From: Stramenopiles sp. TOSAG23-2
Taxonomy: Eukaryota > Sar
Direction of reading: 5' to 3'
Assembly (NCBI GenBank): GCA_900128395.1
Contig: LT649410.1
Location: 1-27,783 of the forward strand
Length of the DNA: 27,783 nt
Each line of letters starts with the position of its first letter. Position 1 is the first letter of the stretch. Shown in pieces: positions 8,039-17,137 of this stretch. The notes under the pieces are model-generated. The model did no database searches, was not told the DNA's origin, and saw only the letters and a program-made list of their open reading frames with translations. Position numbers and translations under genes: made by a program.

Positions 8039-10758
8039 GTTTGATCCATAAAGTTATCAACGTCTGGTTTTGTCTGGTCTTTTAGTTTGTATATATCAAT
8101 TACTAATAATGACAACGTTTCACTACCAAATCGCCATACTAAACCTTTAGAATAAAGCAATAACAAGAATACGCCTAGACACAATGCATTGTTCATCACT
8201 ACACCGCCATATAACATACTGTAAATTAAACTTAATTCTTTCTTTCTTTTCCTTCTTGCAAATAATACGCTACTAATAAGTTCACTTGCATTTGATGCGA
8301 TTGGAACAGCAACCATACTGATAAAAAACGATGATACGTTAATGTTTTTACCAAATCTACTGATAGTATTGACTAATGGATCTGCGAAAAACATGATTAC
8401 AAGGGTGCCCAAGGCGATCAAACCAAAACCATTCAGCATGATCTTTCTTTCCTGTTGCCTCGTCAATTGTTGAGATTCACCATCTGCTGCATCTTCATCG
8501 TTTAAAACTTCAACAGCAGCTTTCCAAGCATCAAAAATCGCTTTTTTATAACTTTTCTTATGCGCCCATCCAATCAATGCCATTCGCATTTCATCATATG
8601 CATGGGGATCCATATTTTCTTTCAGTTCATCTGTCATTTTTTGCATATCCCGTATTTTAACAAGATTGTTATGGATATTTGTTCGCATATTTGAACTAAT
8701 ACCACCTACTTTAAATCGATTACTTCGAACTGCTGGCAAACTGCCTACGGACAAAGTTGCAAGAAGGCTACTTGCCGATTGGCTCCTATTTCTACGAGCT
8801 TGGGCTGCAATAACTACGTCGTCCATACCGTAATCATTACTAAACGAACGTAATGTTTGGGCTTCATTAACATTCATCTGTGGATCACTGCGGCTAAAAC
8901 TACTAGTGCTGCTTCCATGATCAGTGCTATGTTGCCTACCTAATATTCGATGTGAATGTGGGCGATTTACTAATTGAATCTTATCACCGTCATCTTTTTT
9001 ATTACTGATATTGATTGCAACAGCTTTTGTCTCGACACTATTAGTTTTTCCTGTATCAGGACCTTCTTCATCAGAACCTTCTTCATTAATAGGCGCAAGG
9101 GATTGCGAAGCGCGATCATTGATTGGAATAGCGTTTTCCCCAGTCATTTCCAATTTCTTCAAAACATAATCTTTCGGTTCTAAATTCATTCGAGACACAT
9201 GTGATTTAACAGCTTTCATGGAGTAACGATGCCTTCTTGCAAGAGCCGTGCGATTCTGTCTTCGGCTTTCTTTAAATATTTTTCGTATTTGTGATTCATA
9301 ATCTTTTGCTACTTGGGATGTAAATTGAGATGTGATGACGGTATCAAGGCCACCATGGTTATTTGCCCTTTTTACAGTATCTAAAAAATTTAACCATTCT
9401 CTTTTTTTTTGGGCACGACGTAACAATGCTTTTTTTTGTTTATCATTGTGCATAGCATCCCAACTATAAAATATGAAAATAAAGATACAGATAAAAAATC
9501 CTACTAAACCTGCAATTTGTGTTGCCATCTCACTGGACACTCCATAATATTGCAAAGTTGCAAATAATTGCACAACAACAAATGGCAACATAGTGCATAA
9601 CATAATAAGTGAAGTACGCCTAACAGAGACAAAGACAGTTATACCTGTGTTGAACCATCCATTGAGTGATGTTAATGGCATTGCATTGTTATTATTGGAT
9701 GCATTTTTATCATTTTCTTTGAGTACAATTGCCATATCTCTCATTGTCAATTCACGCTTTGTTGTCTCCTCTACTTGCTCCAATATGATTACATCATCTT
9801 CCTCATCTTCGGATGTAGATGATTCGCTATCACTGCTAGATGATGTATCTGTTGATGTACCCCCATCATTAAAATCGTTGATAATGTCGGTTTTGAGAAG
9901 CTTTACATCGTCACCTTCATCGTCATCCTCTTCCCCAACAACAACTCCTTGCATCGCGTATTCCAAGAATTCATCCAGTGATATATGTTTATTAGAATTT
10001 TTATCCATGTTATCGAAAAATTCATTAAACCACTTAGGTTTCAAAAAACCTTTTAACGATTCATGCGCCTCAATCATATCGATAATATCTTTTTTTGCAA
10101 CTGCTTTCATAAATTCTTTTCTCTCAATCGTACCATTATTATTTGTATCAATTGCTAAAAATATTTTTTTTAAAGCTTCTTTTTTTTGAAATAGAACTAA
10201 TGCTTTTTCTTTTTTTTTCTGAAGTGCTTTGCTTCTGTTTTTACTTAATCGTCTTTGAGCATCATTTTGCACAGCTTGTTTTATCAAAGTCTTCCTTCGT
10301 GCCTTTTGCTTTTTGCTATGTGGATGATGATATCTAGCTTTTTTACGACCGGATTTAGTTTTAACCAGTGGTACACGGCCAACTAATAACGCAATTGCCC
10401 ATGGCATGGTCAATAATATAATATTTGAACCAGCTAAAGTACCCATCCCAACATTTAATTGTTCTTGTGCATCTGCCCCACTCGCATTGATAACGGAGAA
10501 AAAGATAACAGTCGCATCTGGTAATGCCCCCAATACCGGCAATAATACACCACCAATTAAACCAGGAGGGAAAACTTCTAATAACTTATCAGAACCAAGA
10601 TTAATTTGTTTTGCACCCCACGCCAATATCCCACCATATATAAGCAATAAAAACAAATTACCAGTCCATGTTAAAGAACATGGATACATATCATAAAGAC
10701 ATACGGTTTCATCGATGATTGCCGATGGAGACGGGGAAGAACTATTTGTATAATTCAT
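8023..10758 (-). CDS. EF-hand Na+/Ca2+ exchanger-like (NCL) protein, C-terminus truncated
   Basis: A 911-residue cation/Ca2+ exchanger of the CaCA superfamily. The frame extends to a TTG through TA/CA repeats; the first sensible ATG is at 10756-10758 ([10 protein letters not shown]). Alpha-1 repeat: [19 protein letters not shown] followed by [13 protein letters not shown] (about 69-115). The large cytosolic loop holds two EF-hands, [12 protein letters not shown] (204-215) and [12 protein letters not shown] (252-263), an acidic Ser-rich stretch, two membrane segments (about 381-432) and a long basic region. Alpha-2 repeat: [15 protein letters not shown] then [12 protein letters not shown] (about 809-870). 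This order matches plant NCL proteins (Ca2+/Na+ exchange at internal membranes). After [10 protein letters not shown], relatives continue into at least one more membrane segment; here a polar 24-residue tail follows and the stop lies inside the next gene. Truncation or an undetected intron could explain this. Confidence 0.87.
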   Translation of the reverse strand: MNYTNSSSPSPSAIIDETVCLYDMYPCSLTWTGNLFLLLIYGGILAWGAKQINLGSDKLLEVFPPGLIGGVLLPVLGALPDATVIFFSVINASGADAQEQLNVGMGTLAGSNIILLTMPWAIALLVGRVPLVKTKSGRKKARYHHPHSKKQKARRKTLIKQAVQNDAQRRLSKNRSKALQKKKEKALVLFQKKEALKKIFLAIDTNNNGTIERKEFMKAVAKKDIIDMIEAHESLKGFLKPKWFNEFFDNMDKNSNKHISLDEFLEYAMQGVVVGEEDDDEGDDVKLLKTDIINDFNDGGTSTDTSSSSDSESSTSEDEEDDVIILEQVEETTKRELTMRDMAIVLKENDKNASNNNNAMPLTSLNGWFNTGITVFVSVRRTSLIMLCTMLPFVVVQLFATLQYYGVSSEMATQIAGLVGFFICIFIFIFYSWDAMHNDKQKKALLRRAQKKREWLNFLDTVKRANNHGGLDTVITSQFTSQVAKDYESQIRKIFKESRRQNRTALARRHRYSMKAVKSHVSRMNLEPKDYVLKKLEMTGENAIPINDRASQSLAPINEEGSDEEGPDTGKTNSVETKAVAINISNKKDDGDKIQLVNRPHSHRILGRQHSTDHGSSTSSFSRSDPQMNVNEAQTLRSFSNDYGMDDVVIAAQARRNRSQSASSLLATLSVGSLPAVRSNRFKVGGISSNMRTNIHNNLVKIRDMQKMTDELKENMDPHAYDEMRMALIGWAHKKSYKKAIFDAWKAAVEVLNDEDAADGESQQLTRQQERKIMLNGFGLIALGTLVIMFFADPLVNTISRFGKNINVSSFFISMVAVPIASNASELISSVLFARRKRKKELSLIYSMLYGGVVMNNALCLGVFLLLLYSKGLVWRFGSETLSLLVIDIYKLKDQTKPDVDNFMDQTWHHY

Positions 10759-11363
10759 CGTAAATAAGTGTGTGTGTGTATAATATATATTATATTTATA
10801 TATATATATATATGCGTATGTTTGTATACCTTTGTGTGACAATTCGTATCTGCTTTATCTATCGATATGAGTATTAATTTTTCCCACCACCACGGTTATT
10901 AGTTTTTTTTTGATGATTGGTGGGATGATGCGGATGATTTAGTACCAGGTATTATTGAAATTATAGATTTGATTGATGATGCACTTTTGTTGACGACTTT
11001 ATATTTTAATATTTACCTAGGTATAAATAATAACAAAATGACTATTTAGAGTAATAGTAATAATAATATCCGATAATTAATAATTAATAACTATTTACAG
11101 GGACTTATTCTATGATTATTTTTAGATAATAAAAATTCCTGAAATGTTTTTGATTTTTTTAAGGCTAAATCCATCGGCATCACGAATTGCCAGAGATAAT
11201 TCAAGAATTATTATAAAAAATAACAAAATGTGGTGGAAAAATAGATTTTAACATCAACATTGAATACAGATATATATGTATTTTTAATTGTATGTTTAAT
11301 CGTAATATTTATTAATGTTCTATTTGTATAATAATAATAATAATAATAAGAACGTTATAAAAT
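10759..11363. promoter_or_regulatory. Divergent intergenic region, NCL exchanger (-) / ZMAT2 (+)
   Basis: No gene is visible. TG and TA microsatellites lie just upstream of the exchanger ATG (about 10767-10812). An inverted repeat TCCCACCA / TGGTGGGA occurs at 10882-10889 / 10918-10925 with a 28-bp spacer. TACCAGGTATTA lies at 10943-10954 and also appears at 20510-20521 in another divergent spacer. A short AAT repeat (11330-11348) precedes the ZMAT2 start. Confidence 0.4.
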
Positions 11364-12104
11364 ATGGCAACGAATGGCGCAGTAAAAGCAACATCAGAAA
11401 ATCGTACATGGGATGATGCAGAATATGAAAAATTAGCCAGGGAAAGAAGAGAAAATGCACATAATGAAAAAATAAATAAAGTAATTGCAAAGGAAAGTGT
11501 GACGGTACGAACAGAAAATCTTGATTTAGAGAAAAAAGTTGGAACAAAGGCTAAATTCAATGCTCATCCAGATGCAAAGCGTACTGGAAAAGGTTTTTGG
11601 TGTGCAGTCTGTGAGATGGAATTTTTAGATAGTTCAAGTTATGTTAGTCATATTAACTCTCGATTTCATCAAAGCAAATTAGGTAAATCAATGTTAATAA
11701 CTGAAAGTTCTTTAAGTGATGTGAAACAGAAATTATTACAACATAAAAAGCGTAACAGAGACCAAGCCAATGGAAGTAGCAATAGCATCAATAACAATGC
11801 AAATAAAAGTAGTAGTAGTAGATATGTAAGCAAAACCAAAGATGGAAAACAATTAACAAAGACTGAAATTTATGAATTGAAAAAGAAACAAGTGGAAGAA
11901 GAAGAAGCACTTCGAAAAAAACAAAAAAGAGATCATAGAAAGCAGCAAAAAAAGGATAATAAAAAAAATAATAACTATAATAATGATGATGATAGTGATA
12001 ATAAAACTTTAAATGAAAAAGTAGAAGAAGAGGTAGTAGAAGAAGAGGAAAGTGAAGAAATGAAACAAATGAAATTAATGATGGGTTTTGGAAGCTTTAA
12101 TTGA
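11364..12104 (+). CDS. ZMAT2/Snu23 U4/U6.U5 tri-snRNP zinc-finger protein
   Basis: A 246-residue pre-mRNA splicing factor. ZMAT2 (yeast Snu23) is a component of the tri-snRNP and spliceosomal B complex. The N-terminal block RTWDDAEYEKLARERRE matches the family's WD-x-EYEKLA start. A U1-type C2H2 zinc finger follows with CAVC, then H and H spaced as CX2CX12HX5H (about 77-98; FLDSSSYVSHINSRFHQ). The next helix (LGKSMLITESSLSDVKQKL) corresponds to the LGMSMRVERSTLDQVK block of animal ZMAT2. The rest is highly charged and coiled, with an added Asn/Asp-rich insert, and ends in MMGFGSFN, similar to the conserved Gly/Phe C-terminus of the family. Length is slightly above the roughly 200 residues of animal homologues because of low-complexity inserts. 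Intronless. The ATG at 11364 directly precedes the conserved start. Confidence 0.9.
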   Translation: MATNGAVKATSENRTWDDAEYEKLARERRENAHNEKINKVIAKESVTVRTENLDLEKKVGTKAKFNAHPDAKRTGKGFWCAVCEMEFLDSSSYVSHINSRFHQSKLGKSMLITESSLSDVKQKLLQHKKRNRDQANGSSNSINNNANKSSSSRYVSKTKDGKQLTKTEIYELKKKQVEEEEALRKKQKRDHRKQQKKDNKKNNNYNNDDDSDNKTLNEKVEEEVVEEEESEEMKQMKLMMGFGSFN

Positions 12105-12390
12105 GACCACATCTCATTATGTGATGAATTTCTTATAAAATGTGTCTTGTCGCTAAGTCGTCTATATACTACTGTAGTGTTTATTTTATATTTATATATA
12201 TTATTATTATTTGAAATTATTACAAGTAGTGCCATTATTTCAATTATTACCATTATTATATATACAAATTCACATTCATCATAAATATATTCTTATGAAA
12301 TAAAAACACACACATATATATAATATATATATAGAACACAAAATCAATATATACATACATATATTATCGATTTTGTTCAAAAGTTCAACG

Positions 12391-12927
12391 ATGAAAAAAA
12401 CATTAAACAGTTTCACATGTGCTATTTTTATTTTCTTTGTATTGAGTATTACAACCACTCAAGGAAATAAATGCAATTGTCATACCTGGCACAATGTCAC
12501 TGCGTACAAAGGAAGTTGGACAGCAACAATTAGTGCTGTCCATGAGGCAGCAACATTTTACAATGGTGACTGTAATGTTATCCCTAATGATAAAAATAAT
12601 GCATTTATCGTTTCAGACTCAAATACAACATTGCCACAATTTGGTTATAAACCAGGGCCATTAGCTGACTTTGATACTAGCTATGCACTAACATTTGTTC
12701 GTACGGATAAACATTCAAAAAAACATATTCGTGGTAGTAGTAATGACGTGAATGTTACTTCTTCTGGGGGGAGAAAATTATTTCAATCTATGGCATGTGT
12801 ATTTGTAGTTGCTGCAGCTGGACCTGCCATGCCTGATGTTCGAGCAGAAGAATATAATGGCGCGATATGTATGTGGAAACGTGTAGATGGGGAAGGAGAA
12901 AGTTATTATTTGGATTATAATGAATGA
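12391..12927 (+). CDS. Small secreted protein of unknown function
   Basis: A 178-residue protein. The frame opens upstream at a TTG, but the first ATG (12391) gives a clear signal peptide (about residues 1-25, hydrophobic core IFIFFVLSI, ending near TTQG). The mature part has five Cys (CNC just after cleavage, then GDC, MAC, IC) and several N-glycosylation sequons (NVT, NTT, NVT), consistent with passage through the ER. I do not recognise the fold. The region about 125-165 (FQSMACVFVVAAAGPAMPDV, then GAICMWKRVDG) is the least low-complexity and looks like the structured core. There is no C-terminal anchor. An AATAAA lies about 17 bases after the stop. The preceding gene is on the same strand and the following AP-4 gene is convergent. 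Confidence 0.65.
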   Translation: MKKTLNSFTCAIFIFFVLSITTTQGNKCNCHTWHNVTAYKGSWTATISAVHEAATFYNGDCNVIPNDKNNAFIVSDSNTTLPQFGYKPGPLADFDTSYALTFVRTDKHSKKHIRGSSNDVNVTSSGGRKLFQSMACVFVVAAAGPAMPDVRAEEYNGAICMWKRVDGEGESYYLDYNE

Positions 12928-13101
12928 TTGATGTAAAAGTATCTGAATAAAATATATTTTTTTGAAAAAAATAAAATTTAAAAATATTCTTTTTTATATC
13001 TAGAAAAACACACATGTATTTATCTCTCATAATCGGCGTAACAGACACGTTTTTCCATCATATAAGTAACTCTTTCCCTCTTACCTGCTACGAAATCGTA
13101 T

Positions 13102-16100
13102 TTATAAAGCGTTTTTACATATATCTAAACATGTTTGTGTAAATCCAGGATCCTTCGTTCGCACAGTAAGTAAGACACCATTTGCCATAATTTTACCGTG
13201 AACTAATACAATATTCCCATCCGCTTTCATCCCAGCGCATATTGCTTCTCCAGTTTGTACAATGGCTTGAACTGCTTGTAAATTAGCACCTTGTTGCATG
13301 GCGGTCATAAATGTTTGAGGCGAGTTTACAGAACTAGGGACAGTTATTTTCATTTCGGAAGTATGGGAACCCCAATTGCCACCAAATTGTTGTGTATTAA
13401 ATGATGTTGGTGAAAGCAATGGTTGTGGTGGTGCTTGTTCGGTCGTTGTACCACCCATCATAAATCCTCCCAATAAATCATCAGTTCCACTACTACTACT
13501 ATTATTATTACTACTACTACTATTATTATTATTATTGCTACTACCCATGTCTCCAAATAACCCCATTACATCATCAGTTGCTGTGTTATTATTTTGCTGA
13601 ACTTGCGGAGGTGGATTATCATTTCCGCCACCACCAAATGCTAGGCCTAACAAATCATCATCGTTGCTAGTACTCTGTGGAGCTGGCGGGTTGTTACTAT
13701 TACTATCATTGGTACTTCCCATTCCAAGCAAATCATCTCCCCCACCAAGTAAATCTACTTCTTGTTCCTGTGGTGCTGGTTTTTGTTGTTGTTGTTGTTG
13801 TTGTTGTCCTCCATTGTTGCGACCTGCTCTACGCGCAGCTCTTCGTGCACGCCCAGAAGACCGCTTGCCAGCAGAAGATGTTTTCGATGTCGAGCCACTG
13901 TCACCACCAACAATGCCACCAAACAATGCTGCCGCTTGGCGTTCACGTTCACTGATAACTGGCTCTTTTGGAGTATCATCAACGAAATTGTTATTATTGC
14001 TAATGTCGTTTGTTTCTTCAACAGTTACAACACTTCCTGTCAAAGAATCATCATCAAAAATTCCTAATCCATTGCTATTTCCACCATTATTGTTGTTATT
14101 ATTATTTTGTTTTGCTTGTTGCTCTTGTTGTTGTTTTTGTTGCTGTTCTTCCTGTTGCGACATACCTATATGCCCAGATGCGCCCCATGGTCCAGATGCA
14201 CCAATAGCTTCCAATGTATTAGCATCTTGCATGGAATTAGATGATTGTTGTTGTGAATCTAAATTATTTGATGGCAGACCTAAACCTAAGCCATCCATAT
14301 TATCAAGACCACCGTCATTTTTTGCCACGCCACCAACCAAACCAGCACTATTTACGGTAGTGCTTCCACCAACTGTTGGTTTTGCATATGCATCAAACTT
14401 TAAGCCACTTCCATTTTTGTTGCTGGACTCATCATCACCACCACCAAGACCACCATCTAAATACAAATCATCTGGTGGATTATATGGTTGGGCCCCATTA
14501 TCCAATGCTTGTTGGACAAAATCATCTAAAAATGACATATTTTCATCAATATCAAGATCTTCACAACTAGCGTCAACTGGTAAAACGGCTTGCATCAATT
14601 CTGGATCTTTTATCAACTCTAAAAATTCACCACATCGTTGATGTAAATTTGTATCTCTTACGTTCACATTGTTTTGGCAAAAGGCTATGGCATTTTCAGT
14701 CGAACGGCCCATTTGCGCGGCTAGTTTTAGCATGGCGGTGACGCAATATGCTTTGCATTTCGACGATGTATGTTTGTTTTCAGCAAGCTCAACCAGCTTA
14801 TCGCATACATCAGGTAATTCTTCACCTCCTAAAACATATGCATATTCACCAAGTACCCATGCAATCACATATACAGCAATATGTGGCAACGGCTTCTTTT
14901 GTTGAGTAGTTGGATCCTCAGGTGGTTCTAATAGGTCTAAAAACGTTTCAACAGCTTCAATTCTTAAGTTTTCATCCGCCTCGTCATCTTCACCACCGCT
15001 GCCTTCCGCTATTAAGCGTATTATAGTAATCCCAGCTGATTCTTGTACAAATTCACCAGCAGTTTCAAATACCCTTGCCATGGTTTGGATATACCATTCA
15101 TTGCTTGGTGCGTATCGTTCTGCTAATCCAGTAATTTTAGATACTAAATCTTTTCTTAAAAAATCATCATTGGAACTTTTTAAATAATCAATCATTTTTG
15201 TCGAGATGGTCTCCACATTGACAGGGTTTGACATGCGATATAGTAACTCTAATGTTTTACGTCGCAACGTCTCATCTTGATCTTCTAAACAATCCATAAC
15301 AACTAATTGATGTTTAGCTGCGTAACGTGGATGGTCTTGTACGATAGATGCTAAACCGGTGATACCTAGATATCTTAAGTTATGGTTCGAACTAGCAATA
15401 AAACGCCCAATTGCACCTGCAGCAGCATCTAGTAACGTATTGTTTGGATAAATACTTGTAATTGTTTTGACACTTTCATAAATGATAGCATAACCAACAT
15501 TGATACCAGTATCAGCCCTACGCATGACTTCTAATATAACTTCATACATACCTTCACTACTTGCTTGATCAGTAGCGCCTAATATTGCTAATATTTGCAA
15601 TAATTTAATTTGTATCCATGGAGCTGGCATCCTGTGATAATCATAATCTTTCGGTAAACGATGTTCCGTAATCTGTTTTAAAATCGATACATAGCTTGGT
15701 ACTAAATCTTTATATGCCAATGGATTTGCTTCTGCTAAATCACCTAATACATGCAAAGCACTACCCATAACACTTGGATCTTTGTCACATAACGTACGTC
15801 GAAAATGATCATGATAATCTTCAACAGAAGGATTATCCAATTGATAAAAGCGATGCATGACCATGATTGCTTTTTTACGAACTACTGCTTCGCTATTTTT
15901 TAAACATTCTGCTACTAAACCGATCATAGCAGGTATCATATCTTTCGTACCTAATTTTGCTAAAGCAATTAATCCTGTACATATTTGTAAGTGATTAATA
16001 CTTTGTAAATCTCGTTGTAACTGGTTTACCATCATAAATCTTAATTCATGATCTGGGCGCAACATTTGCGCGCATGCTAAATATGCTGTTTTTTTCTGCA

Positions 16101-16350
16101 CTAAATTCTCCCTTGCACTAAGTTGTACAGCATGGATGTATCCAAATGAACCATCATGCCCAAGCATTTCACAATATATCAAACGTACTAAAAATTCTTT
16201 CATTTCACTTGGTTTTGCTTTTTTTGCAAATTTTCCTTTTAATATGCTAACTTCTGCAGTGATAATGCGATCTTCCTCTTGTTTACTTTTCGATTCCCCA
16301 ATCGCTTTAACAAGTTCAAAAAATTGCTTTGATAAATGTGAACCCGACAT
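13102..16350 (-). CDS. AP-4 adaptor complex epsilon subunit
   Basis: A 1082-residue large adaptin of the AP-4 coat, which sorts cargo from the trans-Golgi network. The N-terminal trunk (about 1-590) matches epsilon-adaptin closely: SKQFFELVKAIGESKSKQEEDRI at the start, then YCEMLGHDGSFGYIHAVQL, VRKKAIMVMHRF and VNVETISTKMIDYL. The ATG at 16348-16350 sits at the expected family start. A long, poorly ordered hinge (about 600-990) contains poly-Asn, poly-Gln (CAA-type repeat near 13785-13806) and repeated acidic-dileucine-like blocks: VDLLGGGDDLLG, DDDLLGLAFG, DDVMGLFGDMG and DDLLGGFMMGG. The last about 80 residues (MKITVPSSVN to CLDICKNAL) look like the appendage platform. It is intronless despite its length. 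The strand opposite the hinge has long open frames, which are shadows. Confidence 0.88.
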   Translation of the reverse strand: MSGSHLSKQFFELVKAIGESKSKQEEDRIITAEVSILKGKFAKKAKPSEMKEFLVRLIYCEMLGHDGSFGYIHAVQLSARENLVQKKTAYLACAQMLRPDHELRFMMVNQLQRDLQSINHLQICTGLIALAKLGTKDMIPAMIGLVAECLKNSEAVVRKKAIMVMHRFYQLDNPSVEDYHDHFRRTLCDKDPSVMGSALHVLGDLAEANPLAYKDLVPSYVSILKQITEHRLPKDYDYHRMPAPWIQIKLLQILAILGATDQASSEGMYEVILEVMRRADTGINVGYAIIYESVKTITSIYPNNTLLDAAAGAIGRFIASSNHNLRYLGITGLASIVQDHPRYAAKHQLVVMDCLEDQDETLRRKTLELLYRMSNPVNVETISTKMIDYLKSSNDDFLRKDLVSKITGLAERYAPSNEWYIQTMARVFETAGEFVQESAGITIIRLIAEGSGGEDDEADENLRIEAVETFLDLLEPPEDPTTQQKKPLPHIAVYVIAWVLGEYAYVLGGEELPDVCDKLVELAENKHTSSKCKAYCVTAMLKLAAQMGRSTENAIAFCQNNVNVRDTNLHQRCGEFLELIKDPELMQAVLPVDASCEDLDIDENMSFLDDFVQQALDNGAQPYNPPDDLYLDGGLGGGDDESSNKNGSGLKFDAYAKPTVGGSTTVNSAGLVGGVAKNDGGLDNMDGLGLGLPSNNLDSQQQSSNSMQDANTLEAIGASGPWGASGHIGMSQQEEQQQKQQQEQQAKQNNNNNNNGGNSNGLGIFDDDSLTGSVVTVEETNDISNNNNFVDDTPKEPVISERERQAAALFGGIVGGDSGSTSKTSSAGKRSSGRARRAARRAGRNNGGQQQQQQQQKPAPQEQEVDLLGGGDDLLGMGSTNDSNSNNPPAPQSTSNDDDLLGLAFGGGGNDNPPPQVQQNNNTATDDVMGLFGDMGSSNNNNNSSSSNNNSSSSGTDDLLGGFMMGGTTTEQAPPQPLLSPTSFNTQQFGGNWGSHTSEMKITVPSSVNSPQTFMTAMQQGANLQAVQAIVQTGEAICAGMKADGNIVLVHGKIMANGVLLTVRTKDPGFTQTCLDICKNAL

Positions 16351-16675
16351 ATTGTTTAATTGAAGATATATATTATGTATTATATACTATTTACTTCTCT
16401 TTCTAATATATTATATTTAATACTATTATCAAATATTTATCTTTTTTTTTTTATTAATTATATATATAATTTTACAATATTATATATATATATATATATC
16501 AATACCCGAGATTTAATACCAACTATGTATATATAATGTATTAATGTCCTTTCTTCCCGTAAAAGAGACTCTTCGTTTATATATGTTTGTTCTACTAATA
16601 TACATCTATTCGTATATTCTCTTGTGATGCCCAGATTAATAGAAGCTTATCTTTAAAATTTATTCATTCATTTTT

Positions 16676-16705
16676 TTCCTGGAATGATCAAAATCATTCC
16701 AGGAA
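16676..16705. repeat. Perfect palindrome, 13-bp arms and 4-base loop
   Basis: Arms TTCCTGGAATGAT (16676-16688) and ATCATTCCAGGAA (16693-16705) are exact reverse complements around the loop CAAA. This is the strongest inverted repeat I noticed in the window. Confidence 0.9.
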
Positions 16706-16751
16706 TGCCAGCCGGGCCAGGAATGCCAGGAATGCCTGGAATGCCTGGATG
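16699..16751. repeat. Tandem CCWGGAATG units
   Basis: CCAGGAATG occurs at 16699-16707, 16717-16725 and 16726-16734, CCTGGAATG at 16735-16743, and the shortened CCTGGATG at 16744-16751. The last four are contiguous. The first overlaps the right arm of the palindrome, so the palindrome and the repeats are built from one word. Confidence 0.85.
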
Positions 16752-17137
16752 CCACAGCACAGCAGCGCCACATCAAGTTTTGTGAAATAATAGCTGTGCT
16801 GAAATATATCAGTGTGCTATTTCCATGCTAAGGCATGCCCAGCATCAAAATATCACAATCTAAATCGCGGCAGTTAAAAAATATATATTCTTCTTTCTTC
16901 TTAAAATTTAAAACTGATTTCATATTATTATAAAAATATTTTTCACTAAAAATAATAGAAGAGTAGATGGTAACTACAAAACATACAAATTTATTAATAA
17001 TTCAATTCATTTATATTGTATTTTATTATATTAGATTATTTGCAACAAGAGTAAAAAAAAAAAAAAACGCATTTACGTTGGTAATACATACGTGCGTACA
17101 TACATACATACGTGATAATAATTGAAAACAAAAAAAG

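Larger units (their letters stand above)
16351..17137. promoter_or_regulatory. Divergent intergenic region, AP-4 epsilon (-) / CEP78-like (+), with structured GC-rich island
   Basis: No gene is visible in 787 bp. Flanks are TA-rich (for example 16478-16499), and ACATACATACGT-type repeats lie at 17090-17113 before the CEP78-like ATG. In the middle, 16676-16860 is strikingly GC-rich. It contains a perfect palindrome with 13-bp arms, tandem CCWGGAATG units, the 9-bp inverted repeat CAGCACAGC / GCTGTGCTG (16755-16763 / 16793-16801) and the small hairpin CATGC-TAAG-GCATG near 16827-16840. Strings shared with the island at 2796-2860 suggest a common element, either regulatory or a transposon remnant. 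Confidence 0.5.

Noticed and set aside
9593-10189. Plus-strand open frame of 198 codons
   Set aside because: Antisense shadow of the EF-hand and acidic loop of the exchanger; Ser runs mirror Asp/Glu codons.
13664-14641. Long plus-strand open frame (325 codons), Pro/Ser/Cys-rich
   Set aside because: It is the antisense shadow of the AP-4 epsilon hinge; its composition is explained by reverse-complemented Asn/Gln/Gly codons.
16676-16751. CATTCC words as TEAD/M-CAT sites
   Set aside because: The match is only six bases, and nothing shows that this organism has a TEAD protein; the repeat itself is reported without naming a factor.
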